The notes below the pieces were generated by a model. That model was not told where the DNA came from, searched no databases, and saw only the letters and a list, made by a program, of their open reading frames with translations. Positions 1 through 7,724 of a stretch of DNA of 45,709 nucleotides are shown here, in pieces (positions within the stretch are counted from its first letter, which is position 1; every line of letters starts with the position of its first letter). The DNA is taken from IMG/VR virus record IMGVR_UViG_3300043803_001976, positions 1 to 45,709 of that record; one strand, given 5' to 3'. Origin of the DNA: a virus. The position numbers and the translations under genes are program-made.

Positions 1-124
1 GAAGCTGATCGGCGCCGCGGACAAGGTCATCGCCAAGGCCAAGGCCAACAAAGCACAGCGGGCCAAGGACATCGCCGAGGCGAAGAAGAAAGCCAAGCCG
101 GGGCAGCGGCTTGGCATCGACGAG
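1..124. repeat. Terminal overlap, copy 1 (identical to 45586-45709)
   Basis: These 124 bases are identical to the last 124 of the window. The copy lies inside one continuous reading frame, so joining the ends gives an uninterrupted gene. This is what a circular or circularly permuted molecule looks like after assembly. A real short terminal repeat is less likely because it would interrupt a gene. Confidence 0.95.
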
Positions 125-2779
125 TTCACCCCGAGCATCGTCGATAACGCCATGATCGTCGCCGCCCAAGCGTTCAAGGCGGGCGTGCGCGCGGTGGAGC
201 AGATCCGCGTGATGGTCCGCGAGCTGCTTGGGGCCGACAACCCCGAGGTCGAAGCCCGTGCGATGGAGATCCTCAAAGCCTCCACCAATGACGCCGGCCA
301 GTACGACGAGGCCCTGTTTGCCAAGCAAGTTGAGAACGCATTCTCAACAATGGAGCCGGCGAAGGAGTCGGGGGCGACCGACGCGGTGGCAAATGTGCCA
401 GCCACCCGCACGTACAACCTGGACGCGCACCGGTCCATGTTCGCGTCGGGCGTGCCCGAATCGATCAATCAGACGGCCGAGATCAAGATCCTTGGCAAGA
501 ATCGCCGGGTCAGTTGGTGGCGGTTCGACATCGCGGGCATGCTTGGGAAGAGCAAGTCGCCGCTCATGCGCATGGCTGGCAAAGTCCTGGCGTTTGACTT
601 CATGCCTTCCAAGGACGGTTCGCCGTCGGTGGTGGGGCTCCACGAATCGGTCGGGCACAACGTCGCGGCGAACGAGTACGCGTACGAGGAGGCTGTCAAG
701 CCTGCTTGGCTTGCCCACCGCGAGGAGGCCAAGAGGGCGGGCACCAAGCCGATGAACCGCGAGGAGTTTGAGATCGCCGCCGGCAAGGCATTCCGCCGCG
801 GGGAGGATCCCACGGATCCGAACATCCGATCGGTTCGGTCGGCGGTTCGCAAGATGTACGACGACCTTGGGCAGATGCTCAAGGACCACGGGCTTGACGT
901 CGGGCTCCTGGACAATTACCTCAACCGCATGTGGATCCGGCCCGCGATGGACGACGCCGCTCTCCGCATGGGCCGCGCCGGCAAGGATCCCCAGACGTTC
1001 GCTGACGGCGACCGTGCCGCGGGGTACGCGCAGCTCCGCGAGCGGTTCGCTGACGCCATTCTCGCCAAGGGGACGATCACCGACCGCGACGAGGCTATCC
1101 GGCTGGCCCAGACAATCATCGACCACGCGGGCCACACCGACAGCTACGACGGCGACGACGGCATCACGACGGGGTACACCTCCCGCCTGAAAGAGCGAAT
1201 CGACCTGGATGAGACGTACCGATGGAAGCTCGCGGACGGGTCCGAGATGGGGATCGAGGACCTGATCGAGTCCAACCTCTACACGCTGTTCAAGAACTAC
1301 AACCGCGCGGCACACGGGTCGGCCGCGCTCGCGGAGGCGTCGCGGCTCTTCTCCGCGGCGCCGGACCTTGGCACCGACCGCGTCAATGGGATCGACAGCA
1401 TCCTCACGAAAATCCGCGAGGACGCCATGAGCGTTGGGCTCACCGCGGCGGAGTATTCGGAGGACCTGGACCGCGTCCGCGAAGCCCTGCACCTCATCGC
1501 CGGCCTGCCCTCCAGGACTGAAACCGGGTTCACGCGAATGGTCGACGCGGTGCGTTCGTTCCAGAGCTTCCGGCTCATGGCAAACTTGGGCACCGGTCTT
1601 CTGCAGGTCGGCGAAGTCATCGCCCGCACAGGCGAGCTTGGACCGCGGGTCATCACCAACCTCTTCCCCGCCATTCGAGAGGTGATCACGCTCGCGAGGA
1701 CCGGAAAGATGTCCAGCCAGCAGGCCCGCGAGATCGCGCAGATGGGCATCGCGGTCGACCGCGCGGCGTCGCGCATCCCGCGGCGGGCCGGCGAAAGCCT
1801 TGGGCAGCCAGTCGGTAAGTCGGCCGCGGAGTGGAACCTCCGCCGCGGCGCTCGCGCGGCGTTTGACGTTGCCGGCATCTCGTTCCTCACCGACGCATCT
1901 CGCTTGGCCGTGATGCGGACCAAGCAGCAGCAGTGGGCGGGGTGGGCATACTCCGGGCACCTGCCGAGCACGAGGCGTCTGGCGATCGACACACTGTCGC
2001 CAGAAATGGCCGCGAAGATCGTCGCCGAGATTCGCAAGCCGGGCCGCGCGGCGTGGGTCGACAAGCCGGGCGGGTTGCTTGATCGGTACGTCTGGGAGAA
2101 GTGGCCGCACGATGTTCGGATCGCGTTCCAAGACTCGCTCCGGCGGAACGCGTCCAGGTCGATCCTCAGTGTGCCGGACTCCGCGATGCCGATGGTGGCA
2201 AACTCCCCGGTCGGCAAGGTGTTCTTCCAGTTCCGGCGCATGGCGGTCGCCGCCCAGGCGACGATCGGGCCGGAGCTGTACGCCCGCGACGGCCAGATGA
2301 TCCGCACGCTCGCGGCGTCCGCGGCCGGCGGCGCCCTTATCTACATCGCGAACACCCTTCTGCAATCCGCCGGCCGGCGTGACCGCAAGGCGTTCTTGGA
2401 GGAACGTCTCGAGCTTGACATGGTGCTCCGAGCGGCGTTCTCGCGTTCGCTGTACTCGGCGTTCGTGCCCACGGCGATCGACACGCTCGTGTCCGACATT
2501 GGTCGCCAAGAGCCGGTGTTCAGCTTCTCCCGCACGACGGGCTTGCAAGGCGGGTTCCTGCTTGGGAACCCGACGATCGACTGGTTCGACAGGATGGGGT
2601 TCCCGAAGGACCCTCTTCGCGTGCCCCGCGCGATGCTCGCGCCGGGCATCCCACACTACGACTTCTCGCGGCAGGACCTTCGTGCGATCCAGGGCACGCT
2701 TGTGCCGAACATCGTCGGGCTCAAGAACGCTCTCGACCGGTGGGCCGAAGGGCTTCCCGACACGTCATATGAGGATTGA
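2..2779 (+). CDS. Large internal virion protein, T7 gp16-like, C-terminal part (gene starts at 42536 across the circle)
   Basis: The frame is open from base 2 and joins the frame that starts at 42536; together they give 1942 residues. In T7-like phages a very large last structural gene encodes an internal core protein ejected with the DNA to build a channel through the envelope. This part contains a long alpha-helical, charged domain. Near the end is a hydrophobic, Gly/Ala-rich stretch (about 2315-2365) that could insert in membrane. I see no clear lytic transglycosylase catalytic motif, which T7 gp16 carries at its N terminus. The protein is longer than T7 gp16 (about 1300 residues). Its place after gp14- and gp15-like genes and before the terminase genes supports the call. 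The gene also carries the palindromes at 329-348 and 387-400. Confidence 0.8.
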   Translation, partial: KLIGAADKVIAKAKANKAQRAKDIAEAKKKAKPGQRLGIDEFTPSIVDNAMIVAAQAFKAGVRAVEQIRVMVRELLGADNPEVEARAMEILKASTNDAGQYDEALFAKQVENAFSTMEPAKESGATDAVANVPATRTYNLDAHRSMFASGVPESINQTAEIKILGKNRRVSWWRFDIAGMLGKSKSPLMRMAGKVLAFDFMPSKDGSPSVVGLHESVGHNVAANEYAYEEAVKPAWLAHREEAKRAGTKPMNREEFEIAAGKAFRRGEDPTDPNIRSVRSAVRKMYDDLGQMLKDHGLDVGLLDNYLNRMWIRPAMDDAALRMGRAGKDPQTFADGDRAAGYAQLRERFADAILAKGTITDRDEAIRLAQTIIDHAGHTDSYDGDDGITTGYTSRLKERIDLDETYRWKLADGSEMGIEDLIESNLYTLFKNYNRAAHGSAALAEASRLFSAAPDLGTDRVNGIDSILTKIREDAMSVGLTAAEYSEDLDRVREALHLIAGLPSRTETGFTRMVDAVRSFQSFRLMANLGTGLLQVGEVIARTGELGPRVITNLFPAIREVITLARTGKMSSQQAREIAQMGIAVDRAASRIPRRAGESLGQPVGKSAAEWNLRRGARAAFDVAGISFLTDASRLAVMRTKQQQWAGWAYSGHLPSTRRLAIDTLSPEMAAKIVAEIRKPGRAAWVDKPGGLLDRYVWEKWPHDVRIAFQDSLRRNASRSILSVPDSAMPMVANSPVGKVFFQFRRMAVAAQATIGPELYARDGQMIRTLAASAAGGALIYIANTLLQSAGRRDRKAFLEERLELDMVLRAAFSRSLYSAFVPTAIDTLVSDIGRQEPVFSFSRTTGLQGGFLLGNPTIDWFDRMGFPKDPLRVPRAMLAPGIPHYDFSRQDLRAIQGTLVPNIVGLKNALDRWAEGLPDTSYED

Positions 2780-2802
2780 TGAAATAAATTTTCATCTCGA
2801 CC

Positions 2803-2830
2803 CTGATAAACGCGCGGAGTGTGGTATATT
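2803..2830 (+). promoter_or_regulatory. Candidate sigma70-type promoter before the CAU tRNA and terminase genes
   Basis: CTGATA at 2803-2808 and TATATT at 2825-2830 are 16 bp apart in a locally AT-rich gap. Just upstream is a small AT-rich inverted repeat (GATGAAA / TTTCATC, about 2778-2796) that could be an operator. The -35 match is weak. Confidence 0.4.
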
Positions 2831-2863
2831 GCTATCGTCTTCGCTGGATCTCCTCTCCAGGTG

Positions 2864-2893
2864 CGTTCGTGCTCATGCAAGTGGGCACGAACG
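2864..2893 (+). other. Stem-loop directly upstream of the tRNA
   Basis: CGTTCGTGC at 2864-2872 pairs perfectly with GCACGAACG at 2885-2893 around a 12-nt loop. The stem ends two bases before the tRNA. No T-tract follows, so it is not a normal terminator; a role in tRNA processing or leader protection is possible. Confidence 0.6.
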
Positions 2894-2895
2894 TT

Positions 2896-2969
2896 TGCGG
2901 GATAGCTCAGTTGGCAAGAGCGGTGGACTCATAATCCACAGGTCGGCAGTTCAAGTCTGCCTCCCGCTA
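2896..2969 (+). tRNA. tRNA with CAU anticodon (Met or Ile2)
   Basis: A cloverleaf folds with D-stem GCTC/GAGC, anticodon stem GTGGA/TCCAC, loop CTCATAA (anticodon CAT) and T-arm GGCAG-TTCAAGT-CTGCC. The anticodon stem lacks the three G-C pairs of an initiator, so it is an elongator Met or a lysidine-modified Ile tRNA. The acceptor has six good pairs (GCGGGA/TCCCGC) but position 1 faces a U. CCA is not encoded. The loop context ACTCATAAT is shared by both families, so identity is unresolved. Confidence 0.85.
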
Positions 2970-2984
2970 TTTGAGTCAGTCGCA

Positions 2985-3020
2985 CGCCGCGACGATTCGC
3001 AAGGGTGGTCGCGGCGTTTT
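2985..3020 (+). terminator. Rho-independent terminator after the CAU tRNA
   Basis: CGCCGCGAC at 2985-2993 pairs with GTCGCGGCG at 3008-3016 and is followed by TTTT. It would end a short tRNA transcript or attenuate reading into the terminase genes. Confidence 0.7.
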
Positions 3021-3353
3021 CAATCAATTCGTGGTCCGGCCACCATCCGCATGCGTGCATGGTCGGTGCTCAGCAAGCAGCTTTGACGCTTGCATCAGCC
3101 TCTTTTTCAAGCCTGGAAGACAGCACCTACTTCCAGCCGTTGACAGAATGTGAGTCCCTCCGGGGTGACACATTTGCCAGCGCACTCCACTCGCGTCGGG
3201 CAGTGGGCCGAGCTGACGGCCGGAATGGTTCAACGACGCGACCACAACGACGGGCTCATCGCGAGGGTCAGAGTTGTCGCATCCTCCACGCGGAGGGTGC
3301 CACTGCCTCGGGTCTTTCGCTCAGGTCAGGGCATGCAGGGTACGGAGGGAACG
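3021..3353. other. Non-coding stretch between the tRNA terminator and the terminase operon
   Basis: About 330 bases with no convincing gene on either strand; the open frames have no ribosome site and unlikely composition. It holds one copy of the dispersed dyad (3166-3179) and a TTGACA at 3139-3144 without an obvious -10. A promoter for the phage RNA polymerase or a packaging signal could be here, but I cannot identify one. Confidence 0.6.
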
Positions 3354-3665
3354 ATGGCACGCAAGACGTTCGAGGAACAACTGGCTGCGGCGACCGACGC
3401 GCAGCTTCTTGACCTCATGAAAAACGGCAGAATCGTCACGGACAAGGATGGAATCCCCATCTGCGATCACGAGGGCAAGCCGCTTCGGAAACAGCCGACC
3501 GCGGCCGACTTCGGGCAAGCGCTCAAGCGATTGGCCGCGAGTGGTCAGAAGCTCCCGGTCGCCGGCGGCGCCGCGGAGGAGATCCGCAAAGCGATGGATT
3601 CGGGCGAACTCAAACTCGCCGGCGGCGGGAAACTGCCGCCGATCACCGAGGAGGACGTCGCGTGA
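3354..3665 (+). CDS. Putative terminase small subunit
   Basis: A 103-residue protein starting at ATG 3354 behind GGAGGGA. The same frame is open back to 3150, but that stretch has no ribosome site and holds a dispersed dyad. Position is the main evidence: it precedes a sigma-like gene and the large terminase, with 4-base overlaps. The centre has a short PTAADF-type segment followed by a basic helix, which resembles the C-terminal oligomerisation segment of podovirus small terminases. The N-terminal part (residues 1-35) is helical and charged. It would recognise the packaging site on concatemeric DNA. It could instead be an unrelated small protein. Confidence 0.5.
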   Translation: MARKTFEEQLAAATDAQLLDLMKNGRIVTDKDGIPICDHEGKPLRKQPTAADFGQALKRLAASGQKLPVAGGAAEEIRKAMDSGELKLAGGGKLPPITEEDVA

Positions 3666-4312
3666 CAGCAGCTTTCGCATCGACATTTGAGCGTGATTTG
3701 CCGCTGATCCGCGAGGCTCAGGCTGGCAACGTTGCCGCGCGGAACGAGCTGATCATGCGGTGGCAAGGCATGCTCATCCTGCACATTTCGCGTGCCGTGC
3801 CGAACTCGGATCCGTACGAGCACCTTGGGCGGGCGTTCCTTCTGTGCCTGCGATTCGTTGAACGATTCGACCCGGCCCGCGGGGTTGCGTTCTCGACGTA
3901 CATCGGTGCACACATGCCCTCTCTGATTCGCGGCTCGATCTGGGAAGAAGGTGGAGTGTGTCGCCGCACGCCGTACCGAACGCTGTACCGGTCGTCCGAG
4001 AAAACCAAGCAGCTCACTTGCAACGCTTCGTTCCCGAGGTCGATCGAGCGCCATGGCCGGAACGACAGCGTGATGCCTTTCGAGGCGCCGCAAGGACCGG
4101 ACGTTGGCGACAGCCTGGACGCGATCGACATCATCGACGAGGCGTCCCACATCCTCACCAAGCAGCAGGCCGAGGCGATTCGGCTCCGCATGAAGGGCCT
4201 CACGCTCGGGCAGATCGGCGTAGTCATGGGGTGCAGCCGCCAGCGTTGTAGCCAAATCTTGCTTCAAGCCACCGAGATTCTCAGGCAGTTCGGCGAGCAG
4301 CTTTCCGCATGA
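3662..4312 (+). CDS. Sigma70-family sigma factor-like protein
   Basis: A 216-residue protein with GTG start overlapping the previous stop (GTGA). Residues about 13-95 look like sigma region 2, including a segment around FDPARGVAFSTYIGAH (residues 69-84) that matches the pattern of regions 2.3-2.4, where the -10 element is melted. Residues about 165-210 form a sigma region 4 helix-turn-helix (LTLGQIGVVMGCSRQRC). Region 3 seems absent, as in compact ECF or sporulation-type factors. It would direct host RNA polymerase to a phage promoter class. Its placement between small and large terminase is odd in a phage that also encodes a T7-type RNA polymerase. A non-transcriptional DNA-binding role in packaging is possible. 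Confidence 0.7.
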   Translation: MTAAFASTFERDLPLIREAQAGNVAARNELIMRWQGMLILHISRAVPNSDPYEHLGRAFLLCLRFVERFDPARGVAFSTYIGAHMPSLIRGSIWEEGGVCRRTPYRTLYRSSEKTKQLTCNASFPRSIERHGRNDSVMPFEAPQGPDVGDSLDAIDIIDEASHILTKQQAEAIRLRMKGLTLGQIGVVMGCSRQRCSQILLQATEILRQFGEQLSA

Positions 4313-6048
4313 GCGACGTCACGTACCGATACCTCGCGCGGCTGGAGAAGGACCACATCTTCTTCCTTCGCGAGCTGTGGAAGTTCACCGATCCGCTGAA
4401 CAAAGCCCCACTCGGCGACGTCGAGCTTGACATCTTTGATTGGGTCCGCACCGGGCCTCAGTATTGCGGCGTGCTCGCTCCGCGAAGCACCGGCAAAACG
4501 CACGTCGTGACCGCGGCGAGCACCGCGTGTGACCTTTTCCTTGATCCGCAGTGGAAGGTCAAGATCCTCTCGAAGACGGACGGCGAAGCCAAGAAGACCG
4601 TCCAGCTTGTTCGGCGGTGGCTCAGCACGGTGCCGTTTCTCCGGCACCTCGTTCCCCAGAAGAACACATGGCAGAAGGACTCGGAGCGGTGGTTCCACAC
4701 CGGGCCGTGCAGTGAGAACGCTCGCGACTATTCGCTCCACGCCCAGGGCATCGAATCGCAAATCACTGGCGGCCGTGCCCACGTCGTCTACGCCGACGAC
4801 ATCGAAACCAAGACGAACACCCGCACGCTCGAGGCCCGCACACTGCTCGATGAGCGAATCAAGGAGCTGAAGGCCGTCGCGTCGTTCGACACCAGGGGCC
4901 GGGGATCGGGCGGTCGAATCGTCGACGTCGGCACCTTCCACCACGAGGAATCGGTTTACATCAAGCTCTCAAAGCGCGGGTACACGTTCCGGACATGGTC
5001 GCTCGAGCACCTGGATCCCGAAGAGCAGAAACTCACGCTCGGCTACGCCCCGATGCTCGCCGACAAGCTCGCCCGCGGCGAAGTCCAGGTCGGCGACCCG
5101 ACCATGCCGCACCGGTTCGGCCGGTCCTACATCAACGACCGCAAGGCCGAAGGCAAGGTCTACTACGCCCAGCAGTACAAGCTCATCGCCCAGATCGCCG
5201 ACGAGGACCGCTACCCGCTCCGCCTGGCCGACTTCATCCTCCACCCGTGCCACCCGCACCTCGCGCCGACCGAGATCGTCTGGGGCCAACAGAACTCCAA
5301 GGGTGACACTTCTGCCACCGACATCCCCTCGCTCGGCTGGGACACCGATCGGTTCTACCGGCCGATCCACGTCTCCGACAAGCTCCTCCCGTACACGCAC
5401 ACCCACATGCGGATCGACCCCGCGGGCCGCGGCAAAGACAAGCTCTCTATCGGCATCGTCGGCCACCTCCACGGCGTCTTCTTCATCAAGCACGTCTCCG
5501 CCTACGCCGGCGGCGCCACCGACACCACCCGCGCCCGTGTCGCCCAGATCGCCCGCTCGCTCGGCGTCAACACCGCCACGGTCGAAGGCAACTTCGGCGG
5601 CGACGCCTACGGCTACCTCTTCCAAACCGACTTCAACCGACTCGCCCTCCGACCCGGCGAGAACGCCGCGTACCCGCAAGGCTGGGGATGCGTTGTCGAC
5701 GACAAGCCCTCAAGCGGTCAGAAGGAACTCCGCATCATCGGAGCCCTCGAGCCGGCCCTCCTCGCCCACCGCGTCGTCATCGACCCGTCCGCCGCACGCA
5801 ACGAGGACCTGCAGCACCAGCTTACCCGCATCACCCGCGACCGCGACTCGCTCGACCACGACGACGAGATCGAAGTGGTCGCCGCCGCCATCGCGGACCT
5901 GAACGAGATGCTCCGCATCGACCCGACCGCCGCGGCCGCGGACGAACGAGACTCCCGCATCCAGGCCGAGATCGACGAAGCCATCGGGATCTTCTTCCGC
6001 CAGCAGGACGCGACCACCATCGAGCACGGAGACTTCTTTCGCACATGA
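4309..6048 (+). CDS. terL: Terminase large subunit (T7 gp19-like)
   Basis: A 579-residue protein, close to T7 gp19 (586). It is the packaging motor and headful/site nuclease acting at the portal. Walker A is APRSTGKT (residues 57-64) and Walker B VVYADDIE (159-166). The C-terminal nuclease domain begins around the RIDPAGRGKDK segment (nt about 5408-5440), whose Asp fits the first metal ligand of the RNase H-like fold. The start ATG 4309 overlaps the stop of the sigma-like gene, so the three genes are translationally coupled. In T7 the large terminase also lies near the right end of the map. Confidence 0.93.
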   Translation: MSDVTYRYLARLEKDHIFFLRELWKFTDPLNKAPLGDVELDIFDWVRTGPQYCGVLAPRSTGKTHVVTAASTACDLFLDPQWKVKILSKTDGEAKKTVQLVRRWLSTVPFLRHLVPQKNTWQKDSERWFHTGPCSENARDYSLHAQGIESQITGGRAHVVYADDIETKTNTRTLEARTLLDERIKELKAVASFDTRGRGSGGRIVDVGTFHHEESVYIKLSKRGYTFRTWSLEHLDPEEQKLTLGYAPMLADKLARGEVQVGDPTMPHRFGRSYINDRKAEGKVYYAQQYKLIAQIADEDRYPLRLADFILHPCHPHLAPTEIVWGQQNSKGDTSATDIPSLGWDTDRFYRPIHVSDKLLPYTHTHMRIDPAGRGKDKLSIGIVGHLHGVFFIKHVSAYAGGATDTTRARVAQIARSLGVNTATVEGNFGGDAYGYLFQTDFNRLALRPGENAAYPQGWGCVVDDKPSSGQKELRIIGALEPALLAHRVVIDPSAARNEDLQHQLTRITRDRDSLDHDDEIEVVAAAIADLNEMLRIDPTAAAADERDSRIQAEIDEAIGIFFRQQDATTIEHGDFFRT

Positions 6049-6311
6049 ACGACGACATCATCAAGCTCGCCGCGACGGCGGGACAAGCCACAAAGCCCGC
6101 GGCCGACACGCCAAACTTCCGAGACGACCTCAAAGCCCTCGCCGAAGCACTCGACCACGCAGAAATACCACGCAACTTCCACCCCGACACCGAAAGAATC
6201 GCCCAGCAGCTCCAGGAAGGTTCCATCACCTTCCTCGAAGCAGTCCGTCGATTCAACAAGGCAAACTTCGGCGGGCTGCTCCCAACGTCCGGAGATTCGT
6301 TCAAGCCATGA
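6045..6311 (+). CDS. Hypothetical 88-residue protein downstream of the terminase
   Basis: Starts at ATG 6045, overlapping the terminase stop (ATGA), and ends by overlapping the next gene's start. It is hydrophilic and helical, with an Ala-rich N terminus, and has no motif I recognise. The conserved overlaps on both sides show it is translated with terminase and the methylase-like gene. Confidence 0.7.
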   Translation: MNDDIIKLAATAGQATKPAADTPNFRDDLKALAEALDHAEIPRNFHPDTERIAQQLQEGSITFLEAVRRFNKANFGGLLPTSGDSFKP

Positions 6312-6979
6312 AAGTTGCCATCCTTGGCGAATGCTCCGGGATCATCCGTGACGCGTTCATCGCCCGCGGGCACGACGCCGTGTCCTGTGACCTCAAACCA
6401 TCCCGCCGCCCCGGCCCGCACATCCAAGGCGATTACATGGCCGTGGACTGGACCGGCTTCGATCTCGGCATCATGCATCCCGATTGCACCTACCTCGCGT
6501 GCTCCGGCCTGCACTGGAACAAGCGAAGGCCCGAACGCCAAGCCAAGACCGACGCCGCTGCCACATTTGCCATCGCCATGATGGACCTCCCGTTTCGCCG
6601 CAAAGCCATGGAGAACCCGATCGGCTGCCTCAGCACGCGATACCGCCGGCCCGACCAAATCATCCAGCCATGGCAGTTCGGAGACGACGCCAGCAAAGCC
6701 ACATGCCTGTGGCTTGAGAACCTGCCAAAGCTCGTGGCGACCAACCCCGTCTTGCCGCGGCTTGTTTGCTGCGGGCTCGTAGTTCCCAACACGGACAAGT
6801 ACGGCTGCCCCAATTGCAACGGAGAAAACAAGCCCAAGCCGCGATGGGGCAACCAGACTAACAGCGGACAGAACAAGCTCGGGCCAAGCCCGCTCCGCCA
6901 AGAACTTCGAAGCAACACATACCCCGGCGTCGCACAAGCAATGGCCGAGCAGTGGGGAAGTCTCCCAACGTCCGGATAA
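6308..6979 (+). CDS. DNA cytosine methyltransferase-like phage protein
   Basis: A 223-residue protein of a family often found in phages and annotated as DNA cytosine methyltransferase-like. Residues 1-30 carry a Rossmann start with GECSGIIRDAF (7-17) and an acidic strand end. HPDCTYLACSG aligns with the family's HPPCTYL block, where the catalytic Cys lies, but the usual second Pro is Asp. AMENPIG corresponds to the ENP/ENV block. The C terminus has an inserted CC...CPNC zinc-ribbon-like segment. No full target recognition domain is visible, and methylase activity is not certain. It sits at the end of the terminase operon, before a long non-coding region, and could protect or mark phage DNA. 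Confidence 0.65.
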   Translation: MKVAILGECSGIIRDAFIARGHDAVSCDLKPSRRPGPHIQGDYMAVDWTGFDLGIMHPDCTYLACSGLHWNKRRPERQAKTDAAATFAIAMMDLPFRRKAMENPIGCLSTRYRRPDQIIQPWQFGDDASKATCLWLENLPKLVATNPVLPRLVCCGLVVPNTDKYGCPNCNGENKPKPRWGNQTNSGQNKLGPSPLRQELRSNTYPGVAQAMAEQWGSLPTSG

Positions 6980-7297
6980 CACCTCGAAAACCGCCAACTC
7001 CGCCAAAAAAGTGCGATGGCAGTCCGCCAGAAGCACACTCACGGAGCAGTGGCAGAACGGCCCGGAAAAAACTGGTTCGAGATTTGGGTGAGGGAGTGAG
7101 AGAAACCGCACGCGCTCGCACCCCCCAAGGCCCCCGCCGGCCTGCACGCCCAGACACACACGAGAGGCCGACCGATCCCGGCCCCCGATCGGCACCGATC
7201 CCGACCGATCGTCGAATCGTGGCACAAATGCTGGCACAATCCTCACGTAAGTGCAGGGAATCCCGACACTTAGAGGCAGCTTGTGAGGCTGTTTGGG

Positions 7298-7312
7298 TGA
7301 CACATTGTGTCA
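7298..7312. repeat. Dispersed dyad TGACACATTGTGTCA, most symmetric copy
   Basis: Seven-base arms TGACACA and TGTGTCA flank a single central base. It is the most symmetric member of a family of about 20 related sites spread over the genome. The symmetry suggests a dimeric DNA-binding protein. Confidence 0.8.
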
Positions 7313-7358
7313 GTGCCCGACCCGCTCGCATGCAGAATCGGGCAGGATGCGGGCTTAT

Positions 7359-7373
7359 TGAGAATGATTCTCA
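7359..7373. repeat. Palindrome TGAGAATGATTCTCA (Fur-box-like shape)
   Basis: Perfect 7-1-7 palindrome in the non-coding region. Related palindromes occur at 329-348 and 27229-27244 with a 4-base spacer. The sequence resembles known 7-1-7 iron boxes in form, but the spacer differs among copies, so a phage or SOS-type operator is equally possible. Confidence 0.7.
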
Positions 7374-7420
7374 GTCTCAAGTCTCCCTCTCCGCTCTGCC
7401 TTTTTCACCTGCACCCGCTA

Positions 7421-7538
7421 TCCGTTGCGATCCGTTGCAATCCAGCCGCAGCAGAAGCAGAAGACCGGGACCGGGACCGCTTGTCCTTGTCTCTCTCTCC
7501 CGTCTGTTCCGCTCTGGGGCTTGTGGTGCTTGTGGTGC
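7421..7538. repeat. Cluster of three short tandem duplications
   Basis: Within 118 bases there are three unrelated tandem repeats: TCCGTTGCRA twice (7421-7440), GACCGG nearly three times (7463-7479) and GCTTGTGGT twice (7519-7538). Such clusters occur at origins and at terminal repeat borders of T7-like phages; simple slippage is also possible. Confidence 0.75.
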
Positions 7539-7634
7539 CCAGGGTGAGCACCCGTACGCGAGAAGGAAGGAGGGGGAGACAAAGAGGGGGAGGTCTCCAA
7601 CCCGAATGCATCTCAGAAAAATCTTGCGAAATTC

Positions 7635-7674
7635 AAGATATCTGGTTGACACGCCGAAATAGATCGGATATCTT
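7635..7674 (+). promoter_or_regulatory. Strong sigma70 promoter with flanking operator repeat for the left early operon
   Basis: TTGACA at 7646-7651 and TATCTT at 7669-7674 are 17 bp apart. An inverted repeat AAGATATC (7635-7642) and GATATCTT (7667-7674) brackets the -35 and overlaps the -10. GATATC also occurs twice in the lysogeny switch at 15.5 kb, so one repressor may control both. Transcription would start near 7681, just before the first hairpin of the operon. Confidence 0.75.
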
Positions 7675-7684
7675 GTGCTATCTG

Positions 7685-7701
7685 GCATGCATGCCGCATG
7701 C
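7685..7701 (+). promoter_or_regulatory. Leader hairpin with ATGCC loop before the first gene of the operon
   Basis: GCATGC / ATGCC / GCATGC forms a perfect 6-bp stem with the same five-base loop seen in the leaders at 8062, 10189, 10537 and 12046. It lies 11 bases before AAGGAG (7713-7718). The GNRA-capped hairpin found in the other leaders is missing here, because this unit follows the promoter instead of a stop codon. Confidence 0.7.
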
Positions 7702-7724
7702 TGGAGCACACCAAGGAGACACGC

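Larger units (their letters stand above)
6980..7634. other. Long non-coding region between late and early genes
   Basis: About 650 bases without a believable gene. The open frames are Arg/Pro/Ser-rich and lack ribosome sites. It contains two half-sites of the dispersed dyad (7220-7240), a perfect copy (7298-7312), a TGAGAA palindrome (7359-7373) and three short tandem duplications (7421-7538). In T7 the genome ends lie between the large terminase and the early genes, so this is the best place to look for packaging ends, and also for a replication origin. Confidence 0.7.

Noticed and set aside
1-124. Real direct terminal repeat as in T7
   Set aside because: The repeat lies inside a gene that becomes continuous when the ends are joined; a T7-type terminal repeat would be expected in a gap such as 6980-7724.
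344-2656. Long minus-strand open frame (770 codons) opposite the gp16-like gene
   Set aside because: Typical GC-rich antisense shadow: Arg/His/Asp/Val-rich composition, no ribosome site, no domain. Similar minus frames over other genes were also dropped.
6952-7662. Plus-strand open frame of 236 codons in the non-coding region
   Set aside because: Arg/Pro/Ser-rich, no ribosome site, overlaps the methylase-like gene end and runs through tandem repeats and the promoter.
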